This document shows positions 56,322 through 64,000 of a DNA stretch of 64,000 bases, one piece after another (positions within the stretch are counted from its first letter, which is position 1; each line of letters begins with the position of its first letter). This DNA comes from Aurantiochytrium sp. KH105 (taxonomy: Eukaryota; Sar; Bigyra; Thraustochytrida; Thraustochytriidae): assembly GCA_003116975.1 (NCBI GenBank), contig BGKB01000029.1, positions 186,001 through 250,000 on the forward strand, given 5' to 3'. The notes under the pieces were generated by a model. That model was not told the origin of the DNA. It was given only the letters and a program-made list of their open reading frames with translations, and did not search any database. The position numbers were made by a program, and so were the translations under genes.

Positions 56322-57818
56322 ATGTCCGCTCAGTCGGGCAGCAAACCCGCAACCTCCTCGTCAAGCTCCAGCTCGAGCAGCTCAAGTAGCTCAAGCTCCA
56401 GCAGCTCCAGCAGCAGCAGCAGCAGCAGCTTCGTGACCCCGGCACATCATCATCAAAGCCAAATGGGCGCAGCGGGAGCCATAGACTCGGCAACGGCGGC
56501 AGGGCCCCTCACGATGGTGCCCGAAGCCAAGTTCAAAGACAAGGGGGGTTCCCCCGGAGACCAAGACGGCAGCGAGAGCAAAGGTGATGCAACGGCAGCA
56601 GCAGGAGCAGGAGGAGGTGAGGGCTCGGACGACAAGCAGGCCAAGGGCAAGGCAGGCCGCAAGTCCACGACCAAGGGCAAGAAGAGACCCCTCGACGTCA
56701 GCAAGTATCCGCTCCACTTCCGCACCAAGCGCGGCAGGCGCCGGTTCTGGACCAAGGAGGAACTCGCAGCCCTCCTTAAGGGCGTATCCCGGTACGGCAG
56801 CGGCAACTGGGTTCACATCAAATGCGACCCAGAACTCGGCCAAGTCCTTCACCAGCGCACCACCGTTGACATCAAGGATAAGTGGCGCACCTACAAGCGC
56901 GAGGAGCAGCGACGGCGTGAGGGCAAGGCAAAGTCTCTTCTCGAGCCGTCCAAAACCACAAAGCGCGCAAAGCGTACTCTCAGAGACACCGAGGACTTTC
57001 CTGGAGCCATCGTCAGCGATCCTTCCTCGCAGCCACCACCGCCACCTGTCCTCGATGCATCCGGTACCATGATGATGGGAAGCGCCATCTACGATCGAGA
57101 CTTTGCCCCTGAACCTGCTAGTGCTGCCGCGGGGGACACAGGGCCAAGCCGTGGTACAGGAGGCGCAAGAGGAGCAGCCGAATCAGACCTAGGCTTTGCG
57201 GACCGCCTCGAACATCCGCATCCCTTTCGACAGCACCAGCATCCGGCCTTTGGAGCTTTCCATGAACACCAGCACCATCAGCACCACGGCGAGAGCCGAC
57301 GCCCATCATCCTATGACAGAAGTCTCTTCCCTGGAGGCGATGATGGCAATCTCGGTTTTGAGACGAGCCCACTTCCATTTCCCTTTCCGGACCCGATGAT
57401 GAGCATGCCGCCGCCGCCGGCACCTGCGCCGGCGCCGTCCATGCAGAACGATAGCCAACCTGAATTTTGGACTGTACGTATGCAGCTCTTGCACCCCGAG
57501 CAATTCTCTGCCGAGATCTCGGCTTGCGGAGATGCAGAGCACCTTCACGTCATCAATGTTGCGCATGATTCGCAAACCAAGGATCTCGCTCAGTACCTGA
57601 TCACCCAGTGGTTCAAAAACCCGCAACTCAACCCAAATCGGTACCGATTTCACTTTGACGCATTGCGTCTTCATGACAACGACTTCCTCGCCACCAAGGG
57701 CCTCTGCGACAAGTCAACCATCTGGGTTGAGGTTGATCCCAACTCGCCCCTTCTTCTTCCGACGCCCGCGCCAATCGTACCGACCTTGGGCAACACCTCT
57801 GACCCTCATCTTCAGTGA
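56322..57818 (+). CDS. Telobox Myb protein (TRF/TRB-like) with C-terminal ubiquitin-like region
   Basis: This 498-residue protein starts at the ATG at 56322 (MSAQSGSKPATS); the frame opens at a GTG 51 bp earlier, which is not used here. A 25+ Ser run (~13-36) starts it. A single Myb domain lies at ~137-193: FWTKEELAALLKGVSRYG, GNWVHIK and the telobox VDIKDKWRTY (residues 182-191), compared with VDLKDKWRN in plant and animal telomere-repeat binders. A His/Pro-rich linker follows. Residues ~380-472 read like a ubiquitin-like fold ending FLATKGLCDKSTIWVEVDP; plant TRF-like proteins also carry such a domain, though before the Myb. Double-stranded telomeric DNA binding in the nucleus is the likely role, inferred from the telobox. 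A general Myb regulator remains possible. Confidence 0.8.
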   Translation: MSAQSGSKPATSSSSSSSSSSSSSSSSSSSSSSSSSFVTPAHHHQSQMGAAGAIDSATAAGPLTMVPEAKFKDKGGSPGDQDGSESKGDATAAAGAGGGEGSDDKQAKGKAGRKSTTKGKKRPLDVSKYPLHFRTKRGRRRFWTKEELAALLKGVSRYGSGNWVHIKCDPELGQVLHQRTTVDIKDKWRTYKREEQRRREGKAKSLLEPSKTTKRAKRTLRDTEDFPGAIVSDPSSQPPPPPVLDASGTMMMGSAIYDRDFAPEPASAAAGDTGPSRGTGGARGAAESDLGFADRLEHPHPFRQHQHPAFGAFHEHQHHQHHGESRRPSSYDRSLFPGGDDGNLGFETSPLPFPFPDPMMSMPPPPAPAPAPSMQNDSQPEFWTVRMQLLHPEQFSAEISACGDAEHLHVINVAHDSQTKDLAQYLITQWFKNPQLNPNRYRFHFDALRLHDNDFLATKGLCDKSTIWVEVDPNSPLLLPTPAPIVPTLGNTSDPHLQ

Positions 57819-58696
57819 GTGGCGCAAACAAGCAAACAAACAAATACAAAAAAAAATAACAGCGCCTCGACTCTTCAGCTGTCTCTCTTCTCTCTCGTAA
57901 AAAATCTGCACGCTTTCTTTTGAGTCTCTTATTTCCTTGTCTGCAAGCTGCTTTCATACGGCTTCAACAAGCTTGCTTGCTTGCTATGACTGCAAAGTTT
58001 TTTCGGATCCTGCAAACTAAGGTGACGTCCACCCTACTCTCTCTCTCTTTCTCTCTCACCCTTTCTTTGCTTGCCATTATAGAATAGAATTTTCACAATC
58101 CATCCATTCATCCGTCTAGGTATACCCATTCATCCATGGCCATCTTTCCATCAGCCAGCCGACCACCATGGCCAACCAAAGAACCAATCAACTTGAAGTC
58201 GAACAAGCACGCAGTATAGGCCTACTACATGTTTGTAAACGTAGTAGGGGAGCCGTGTTCCCGGAACCAAACTAGATCGTTCTAGGAACTAACTACTCTC
58301 AGGAAACAGCTATGCAAAACCTCCGCGGTGCACACACCCCGCAGAAGGACCGAGTTGGGAGGTCTTGCAGCGCGGATGGCGGCGCGGAGCCTCGAGCAAC
58401 GGCCACGCACGAGCTACATCTGGGACACGAGAATGGACGCCAAGCAGGCCAGGCTCGCGGAGTACCTGCTGCTCTTGGAAAATAGAGCTGGCTCTAAAAA
58501 TGGATAAACGACGCGCGGACACTTGGGTGTGTTTCCGTGTCCGAAACTACACAATAGCTCCACTACTATTGCTGCTGGTGCCACCGCCACTCACGGCCGC
58601 TGTCAAATCAAACGAGCCTGCATTCCATTTCCCTCAGAAAAAAGAAAAAGGTAAAAGCAAAGTCGTATTTGGCTGCTGTCCTGCCTCGACCCAAGA
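57819..58696. promoter_or_regulatory. Intergenic region with an inverted repeat
   Basis: This 878-bp spacer lies between the stop of the telobox gene and the start of the receptor gene. It has a CT-rich tract (58038-58062), CATC/CCAT runs (58100-58170) and an imperfect inverted repeat, CCTACTAC...GTAGTAGG (58221-58248). No gene was seen. Confidence 0.45.
58221..58248. repeat. 28-bp interrupted palindrome CCTACTAC...GTAGTAGG
   Basis: Eight-base arms flank a 12-base centre that can add four more pairs (GTTT/AAAC). The complement of the right arm reads CCTACTACGTTT, a word also present at 36356-36367 beside the other palindrome. Confidence 0.7.
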
Positions 58697-60811
58697 ATGC
58701 GTCTTCTGGGCGCCCCACGAGGCACGCGGTCGTGGCTCACGGCCGGCGCGGTGCTCTTGTGCAGCCACTATGTCACGTCGCAGCCCACGCTCCGCGGCGC
58801 CAACGTCGTCGAAGCCGTCAAGGACTCCGTGCGACGAGAGCTCGCTTTTGCTCCGGGCATCTACGCCCCAGATGCCGACCAGGACTCTGCTTGTATTGCA
58901 GCCATCGTCACCAGCAGCATCACCGTTGCCGCATGCAGTCTTGGTCTCGTTGCCTGGTTCACCTACCATCATTCTCCAGTGATGCGTCTCGCTAGCCCCT
59001 GGCTCAAGCACCTCCTCGTGCGCGTCTTTTTCCTCAACGTTGCAGCGATTCTGGCCACCGTGCCGCATCTCGCTTGCGTAACAAGCGCCACGCTTTTCTT
59101 CCTTTCCGCACCCGGCCTTTTCGTAATGCTCGGTTGCGTCGCGATCAAGTCGAAACTCGAGGAGAGACGCGCGAGCCGAAACCGTGCCCGCCGCGCAGGA
59201 GGTCTTGAGCCGCGACCTGCAAGGGTTTCGCCCAAGTTTATGCTCATTGCCGTCTACAGCACCGATGTCATCGCGCTCGCCTTCATCGGGGCCTTCCTAA
59301 TTTGGGAGACCGATACGCTCGAAGACGACAACCGCGCGCTCTGTGTCCATGGAGGCGAAGACCCGAATATTCCCATCGCCGTGCTCTATGGCATGCTTGC
59401 CTTTGTCAGTGTGTTTGGTCTTCTGGCCGCCGCGCGCTCTGCAAGCGTGCTCTCCGTTGGCTACGAATGCTTTGGCAATTTCTTCGTGGCTCTTTGCCTC
59501 TTTTTGCTTGTTGCTCTCCGAATTGCAGACTACGCGTCTATGGGAGGTGATGTCCTGGCAGAGATTATCGTCCTATTGAACACGCTTCTCTCGGCACTCG
59601 TTGCTTTCACTGCGCTTGGCCTCGTCCTTTTGCGCAAATTGCCATACGTGCACATGAGTGAACTCGAAGCCAAGGAAGCCGCTGTCGTGGCCTACGGTCT
59701 CGGTCTCGGCGCGGTACGGCAATTTCCTGGCGGAGACGGAGCCCCCGCGCGCCTCAAGGCCGGAAAACGCGGTTCGGCCGCCACTCTCTTCTTTGACCCT
59801 GTCAATGAGACGAGCTTCGGTGAAGACGACGAAAGCGATGACGGCAGTGACGAGGAAGGCGGCGACGAGCGTCGCATCAAGCGCAGCTCGTCCTGGGTCC
59901 CCGAGGACGGAGGTCAAACTGTCATTTCCCAAATCAATCTCAAGTATGGCCACGTCATGACCGAGCCTTCAACAGCTGGGTCTGCGCGGGGGCTTAGCCC
60001 TCGCGGCGATCGCAGCAAGCGATTCTTTGACACCACACCGTCGCCCCAATCTCCCAAACCAGATGCCGCTGCGAGTGAACCGCAATCTCCAGTACAAGGC
60101 TCGCCCATTGAAATCGAAGCATCAACGCGGATCCAAGCCATTGTTCGCGGCGCCATCACGCGGACAAAGCTTCATCCTGTCATGTGGCGCCAGCGCGCGG
60201 AGGCCGGCCAAAAATCGTCCACACCGGCCTGGCCGAATCTCGAAACGTCCAAGGATGCAAACGACACACGCAACGACCGCTCCGAGTCAGCGGCGCACCG
60301 CGCAGCGACGCGAATTCAAGCCATCTTTCGCGGGCGCAAGACTCGCGCTTGGTTTCGCCACATGCGCGAGGAACTCAAGGCCGCAACGCGGATCCAAGCT
60401 CTCTTTCGCGGGCGAATGTCAAGAAAACACGTGCAGGTGATCAGACGCTCGAGCTCTGCACCGACACCGTCGACGCATGGTCAGGAAGAAGAGATCTTTT
60501 CTTCGGCTCCCATGTTCACAAATGCAGACGGAACATGGTCGGCAGCGCGTCCTGGCAGTATCCAGACGCAAGGTCTTGACGAGCTTGCACTAGGAGACCA
60601 GGGGGCAGCTGCAGGTGCGCGGACTGGTGCCAGAGCGCAGCACCCGGCCTTGGCTGCGGCACGAAGCGCCTCTCCGGACTCTCCAGGCCGATCCGCTTCG
60701 TTTGGGTCAAGATTACTTTCTGTGCGAATTCCAAACGTACAATTGCCAAGGAATCCACTCCGTAGCCCGCGTAGCCCGTCTTCGCATCACAAGCGAAATC
60801 AGACACTTTAA
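58697..60811 (+). CDS. Class C GPCR-like 7TM protein with three C-terminal IQ motifs
   Basis: This 704-residue protein starts at the ATG at 58697. A signal peptide or anchor (1-29) and a short ~35-residue ectodomain precede seven hydrophobic helices at ~66-90, 104-122, 130-151, 180-203, 225-247, 257-279 and 288-313. Class C (GABA-B/mGluR) signatures are visible: HHSPVMRLASPWLKHLL after TM1, VAIKSKLEERR after TM3, VIALAFIGAFLIWETD in TM4 and VLLRKLPYVHM after TM7. There is no Venus-flytrap ligand domain. The cytosolic tail has an acidic patch and three IQ motifs (RIQAIVRGAITR ~477, RIQAIFRGRKTR ~537, RIQALFRGRMSR ~564), expected to bind calmodulin or calmodulin-like light chains. A Ca2+-regulated receptor is inferred; the ligand is unknown. 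Confidence 0.85.
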   Translation: MRLLGAPRGTRSWLTAGAVLLCSHYVTSQPTLRGANVVEAVKDSVRRELAFAPGIYAPDADQDSACIAAIVTSSITVAACSLGLVAWFTYHHSPVMRLASPWLKHLLVRVFFLNVAAILATVPHLACVTSATLFFLSAPGLFVMLGCVAIKSKLEERRASRNRARRAGGLEPRPARVSPKFMLIAVYSTDVIALAFIGAFLIWETDTLEDDNRALCVHGGEDPNIPIAVLYGMLAFVSVFGLLAAARSASVLSVGYECFGNFFVALCLFLLVALRIADYASMGGDVLAEIIVLLNTLLSALVAFTALGLVLLRKLPYVHMSELEAKEAAVVAYGLGLGAVRQFPGGDGAPARLKAGKRGSAATLFFDPVNETSFGEDDESDDGSDEEGGDERRIKRSSSWVPEDGGQTVISQINLKYGHVMTEPSTAGSARGLSPRGDRSKRFFDTTPSPQSPKPDAAASEPQSPVQGSPIEIEASTRIQAIVRGAITRTKLHPVMWRQRAEAGQKSSTPAWPNLETSKDANDTRNDRSESAAHRAATRIQAIFRGRKTRAWFRHMREELKAATRIQALFRGRMSRKHVQVIRRSSSAPTPSTHGQEEEIFSSAPMFTNADGTWSAARPGSIQTQGLDELALGDQGAAAGARTGARAQHPALAAARSASPDSPGRSASFGSRLLSVRIPNVQLPRNPLRSPRSPSSHHKRNQTL

Positions 60812-60888
60812 ACAGTACAAGAAATGCACCATGAAATCGCACTCACTATCCTACTCAGCTTGTGTAGCCAAAATTACCGGAACATGGA

Positions 60889-60894
60889 AATAAA
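60889..60894 (+). terminator. AATAAA polyadenylation-type hexamer
   Basis: An exact AATAAA lies ~78 bp after the receptor gene's stop, in the 151-bp convergent spacer before the ATG101 stop. Confidence 0.5.
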
Positions 60895-60962
60895 AATGAG
60901 GTTGAAGAAACGGAAAATGAAGGATACACGAGTTGTTGGGAACCCCATTAAAGTGGCACCAA

Positions 60963-61603
60963 TCAAGACACATTAAAACGCATGGACATGGGCGGGCCCT
61001 TGGACAAAAGCTGATTGAGCAGACCATCTTTTGGCGCTTCGTCAGAGGCCGGCGAAACAGTCACTTCGAAAGGAAAGGCTGGGTATTTTGGTGTGTCGAG
61101 GCGTGGCCAGCGCGGCAATAGCGCTGCGGTGTTTGCCTTTTCCAGCACAGAAAACATGATGTCACGGAGATTGTCCTCCGCGGCAACAGCTTGCAAGGAT
61201 CCCTTGTGCACAACTACAGGCATGCGCCAGCGCTCCCAGTACACGCGCGTCTCTGTCACGGCTCCTAGGCCGAGAAAGCCTTTGCGCTGTCGTGAATCAA
61301 AAAATGCGATCTCCACGACACCCCGGACCAAATCGGGACCGATCAGCTCCAGACGATCTTCGAGGCCATCGAGCGCCTCTGCCACGGTGTTCTCGATGAC
61401 TTTGGCGCCGCAGCGCACATAGGAGAGCGTCGGAAAGTGCAGCAGCTCGCGTTCCTCGACCTCGACGTCGCCCAGAGCACGATTGAAGATGATCGTGTGC
61501 ACGACAGCTTCGACTGCTTCGCGCACCTGCGCCTCGTCGACTTCCTGAGCGTGCGCAGTCCATCCACCAGCGAAAGCGTGCCGCGCGCGTGGCGTGTGTT
61601 CAT
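60963..61603 (-). CDS. ATG101: Autophagy protein ATG101 (HORMA domain), with an apparent 23-nt intron near the start
   Basis: The main frame (60963-61544) encodes a HORMA-type protein close to plant ATG101. VHTIIFNRALG matches LHTIVFHRALG, YWERWRMPVVV matches YWEQWYINLNV, and YPAFPFEVTV matches YPFEITI. This frame has no ATG. Upstream, in another frame, an ATG at 61603 gives MNTRHARGTLSL, which fits the MN(C/A)R start of ATG101s. Removing 61545-61567, which begins GTGGATG and ends CTCAG, joins the two as LSLEVDEAQVREAV, aligning with plant ELEVEHFEIREVL. ATG101 binds ATG13 in the ATG1/ULK1 complex that starts autophagosome formation. A single-base error instead of an intron is possible. A 14-codon upstream ORF (61605-61649) ends one base before the ATG. 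Confidence 0.82.
61545..61567 (-). other. Candidate 23-nt mini-intron in ATG101
   Basis: On the minus strand this segment begins GTGGATG and ends CTCAG, so it has GT-AG ends. Its removal restores both frame and family alignment. There is no room for a normal branch point. Confidence 0.5.
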
Positions 61604-62074
61604 GTCAGTCGTCTTCCTCGGGCCGTCTCTCTCCCTTGTTCTCCTCCATCTGCGTTCGTCTCAGCTTTCACCTGCCGCCGCGGCCGGAAAGACGCAGCAG
61701 AGACCCCGTCCCTCATCCCGCCATCTCGCCCGCCTTTTGCGCCGCCCGCGCGACGGCTCGTGGCCACGTACCAGCGCGCGCAGCTCGTGCTGCACCACGT
61801 TCGCCATCTTTCTTTCGGACTTTGCTCCGGGCTGAGCAGGGTGAATGCGAATGCAGAACTCGGTGGGGACTTGCGAGCGAGTTGCTAGGCAGGCCTTGAA
61901 CTATGGCCTGCGAGGCCAAGAGCAAAAAGAGCAGCCCGCAAGATCAGCGACATCATGATAGACAGAAAAGTTCGTGACGTCATGCGGCGAAGAGCAAACA
62001 AAGCAGCCCGCAAGATCAGCGACAGAATGATGGACAAAAATTCGCGGAGGCGTTTCTACGTTACCTTACTGTAA
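61604..62074. other. Region between ATG101 5' end and channel gene 3' end, with tandem repeat
   Basis: The part next to ATG101 is GC-rich and carries a 14-codon upstream ORF (61605-61649, minus). Two tandem ~72-bp copies (61909-61982 and 61983-62052) share a 22-bp identical core starting GCAGCCCGCAAG at 61931 and 62003. They lie in the 3' flank of the channel gene (stop at 62075). Confidence 0.6.
61909..62052. repeat. Two tandem ~72-bp copies in the channel gene's 3' flank
   Basis: Each copy holds a GCGAxG...AAGAGCAAA lead, the GCAGCCCGCAAGATCAGCGA core and a TGATxGACA tail. Offsets are constant at 72 bp; the second copy has substitutions and small deletions. Confidence 0.8.
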
Positions 62075-64000
62075 TCAGTCCTCGGCCGTCTCGCGCGCCA
62101 AATAAGCAGCAACAGCCGGAGAAAGCGACGGAGCGTCCGGCCGTACTACAGCGCGAAGCGAACGCAAAACGGCGCTCTCCTGGGCACTGACTCTCTCATC
62201 CGTAGACCGATTGGTCGAGGGCTTTTCATTTCTCGATTTCGCAGAAGGAGAGGATGCTGGAATGATTGACGATGGTGCTGACGCTGTCGAAGCTGATGGC
62301 ATGCGCAGATTGGCTCGGGCCTTGTCAAAATAGGAACGCAGAACAGCGACACGAACTTTACGCATTGAGTTGTTGATACTGTACAGTCGCTTGGATGAAA
62401 GGTCATCAAGTCTTACATCCGAACTGACTGCGTCCGGGCTGGCAAACTTAATTCGAGACAGCGAGAGACCCATGGTCCGCTGCGCGCGAGCTTGCATCGC
62501 CACCTGATGTACAACGTGGCGAGAATTTCCGTATCGAAGATGGTTCACAGCCAAGGCCAAAATTTCAAAAGGGATCGTGACAAGATTCAGAGGCGGGGGG
62601 ACGACAGGGAGGCCAGCGTAGTCGTTGATAAGCTGCATTCGCCCATTCAGGTACACCACATTTGCGGCGTCTTGCGTTTTTTGAAAGGAGAGATTTAGCA
62701 TGGCCACAAGCTGCAAGTGAACCAGATTAACAATACGGTCAGTTAGTGTCGTTCTTCGTCGTCATCCAACGTCGCAGGTGCCCTCGCAAGAAGCTGTAAA
62801 CGTACCAGATTTTGGCCCACAATAACGACCACAAGTAAATGGAGAACAACGAGCGTGTAGAAGGCCACAGTGTCAACAGTTGTCATCGAGACCACCGAGT
62901 CGTCGCCAGGAATCTCCCCCGAAAACAAACTCTCACCGAGAATGATCATGGCACCCTGCAATCCCGTTCGCATCGAGACTGCGCTTTCGCCATCGCCTTC
63001 GGCCGCACCAAGAGAGTCCAAATATACGCCGCCTCCGCCGTCGTAGCGTCGGAGCATAATCACCAGACAAAGAGCATTGCCCAAAAACAAAATTACCAAG
63101 AGAAAGGCGTACGAGGCGAGATCTCCGCCCATCTTGATAATGCTTTCGTAGAGAGGACCGAGACGCTGGTGAAAACTGCTCAAATGCACCAGGCGGTACA
63201 CCGCAAGCAAGGTGCCAACGGCGAGGCTCATTTCCGAAAAACTTACAACCGCAAACGAGTTCCACGTGCCATCTTCCTGGATCCAGCGTGTGGTCTGCGC
63301 ATACTCCTTGTCAAACGGAATGGTGAGAGCCATGGCCCGAAAGCAAAAGGCAACCACGATGCACACCAGGTAGAGACAGTCAATGAGGTTCACCGCGCTC
63401 TTAAAGTACTCACGCGAATTAAAATACATGGCTTGAAGCTCCGAGGCCACAAGACCAAGCGCCCAGGTGTACATGACGCGTTCCACACGAGAAAAAGGAC
63501 GCACTGCGGTTATTTCGACGCTGATCGGACTTGGAGAAAGTGCGTTTGCGCACATGACAGCAACAAAGCCGCAATGTAGCAGGGTAACGCTCAGAAACTT
63601 AAAGTAGGCGGAGTTGATGGCCAATCGGTCACGCCACATAGAAAGCTTGACGGAAAAGGGGGCGAGACACCAAGCAGGCATCATGATGACGAGCTCCATA
63701 AAAATGACAAGCGTGATGACCAAAGTAGCCAGGGACGACGAGGCGTAGCGCTCATAGACTGCAGGAAACCGATCAGGTCGCCACCATTCATAAAACCACA
63801 CCTGATTCTCATTTGTGCCTTGAAACCACTTCGAGGCCACTACACCTTGTATGCGCCGCGAGATGGCCATGTACAGAGCCGAGGTCTCGGCAGGAGGGCG
63901 CATCGTCACAAGAATGTGCTGATACGCTCGCTCAAGAGGATCGATAACTTGGTGCAGAAATTCCGTCGCCACATCTCCGCCCTGCGTTTTGGTTCGAGCG
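62075..64000 (-). CDS. TRP-like cation channel, 3' part, two exons (runs past the window)
   Basis: Exon 1 (62806 to beyond 64000) has no start in the window. Exon 2 is 62075-62710. Removing the 95-nt intron between them gives a continuous S6 ending NLLVAMLNLSFQ, the hallmark of TRP channels. Six or more hydrophobic segments are visible, including LATLVITLVIFMELVIM, SAVNLIDCLYLVCIVVAF, YAFLLVILFLGNALCLVIML (S5-like) and the S6. A pore-like loop carries GLQGAMIILGESLFSG. After S6 the QDAANVVYLNGRMQLINDY and LPVVPPPLN phrases match the post-S6 region of TRPC-type channels. The C-terminus is Ser/Ala-rich. Cation (possibly Ca2+) conductance at a membrane is the family role; gating is unknown. The missing N-terminus may carry ankyrin repeats. 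Confidence 0.85.
62711..62805 (-). other. Spliceosomal intron (95 nt) in the channel gene
   Basis: The minus strand shows donor GTACGT directly after an AAT-CTG codon pair, an in-frame stop, a CTAAC branch-point-like word ~36 nt before the end and acceptor CACTTGCAG. Splicing is phase 0 and restores the conserved S6 NLLVAMLN. Confidence 0.9.

Noticed and set aside
1-64000. tRNA or rRNA genes and transposable or virus-like elements
   Set aside because: I scanned by eye for the TPsiC GTTCRA motif with acceptor stems, for rRNA cores and for reverse transcriptase, integrase, transposase or capsid motifs, and found none I could support; a covariance-model search would be decisive.

Overview
The window is eukaryotic nuclear DNA from a GC-rich, intron-poor protist. 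The evidence is long uninterrupted reading frames for clearly eukaryotic proteins (dynein intermediate chain, ESCRT-III CHMP2, cytosolic carboxypeptidase, CWC27 cyclophilin, ATG101, mitochondrial BCKDH E2), AATAAA-type signals, one canonical GT-AG intron with a branch-point-like CTAAC, and no operons, Shine-Dalgarno sites, rRNA or tRNA. Flagellar-type genes, short 3' ends and many tetranucleotide repeats fit a labyrinthulomycete/thraustochytrid (stramenopile). That assignment is inference; no marker gene here proves it.

Layout. 0-5 kb: the 3' end of an FAD oxidoreductase with a [2Fe-2S] domain, a duplicated gene tail, an unknown membrane protein, and a CHMP2/Vps2 homologue. 5-12 kb: two long coiled-coil proteins sharing a divergent promoter. 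12-22 kb: BCKDH E2, dynein intermediate chain, CWC27, a mitochondrial VOC/glyoxalase-fold protein and an ankyrin protein. 22-33 kb: an unknown protein, a 31-unit ARM-repeat tail-anchored protein and an EF-hand/WD40 protein resembling WDR49/CFAP337. 33-44 kb: a GGNBP2 homologue, a secreted double-PA-domain protein and a CCP1-like tubulin deglutamylase. 45-50 kb: a cyclic-nucleotide phosphodiesterase fused to a voltage-sensor-like membrane domain. 50-56 kb: a 6.5-kb gene-free, repeat-rich stretch. 56-64 kb: a telobox Myb protein, a class C GPCR-like receptor with three IQ motifs, ATG101 with an apparent very short intron, and a TRP-like channel split by an intron and running off the window.

Genes are unlinked by operon but fall into themes: microtubule/flagellum (dynein IC, CCP, WDR49-like, coiled-coil proteins), second-messenger and Ca2+ signalling (VSD-PDE, GPCR-IQ, TRP channel) and membrane traffic/autophagy (CHMP2, ATG101). 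The most unusual architectures are the VSD-PDE fusion, the 7TM-IQ fusion and the ARM array. A second pattern is that three gene 3' ends (near 0.4, 44.3 and 61.9 kb) are each followed by imperfect tandem copies of 3'-flank DNA, two of them including the stop-codon region.
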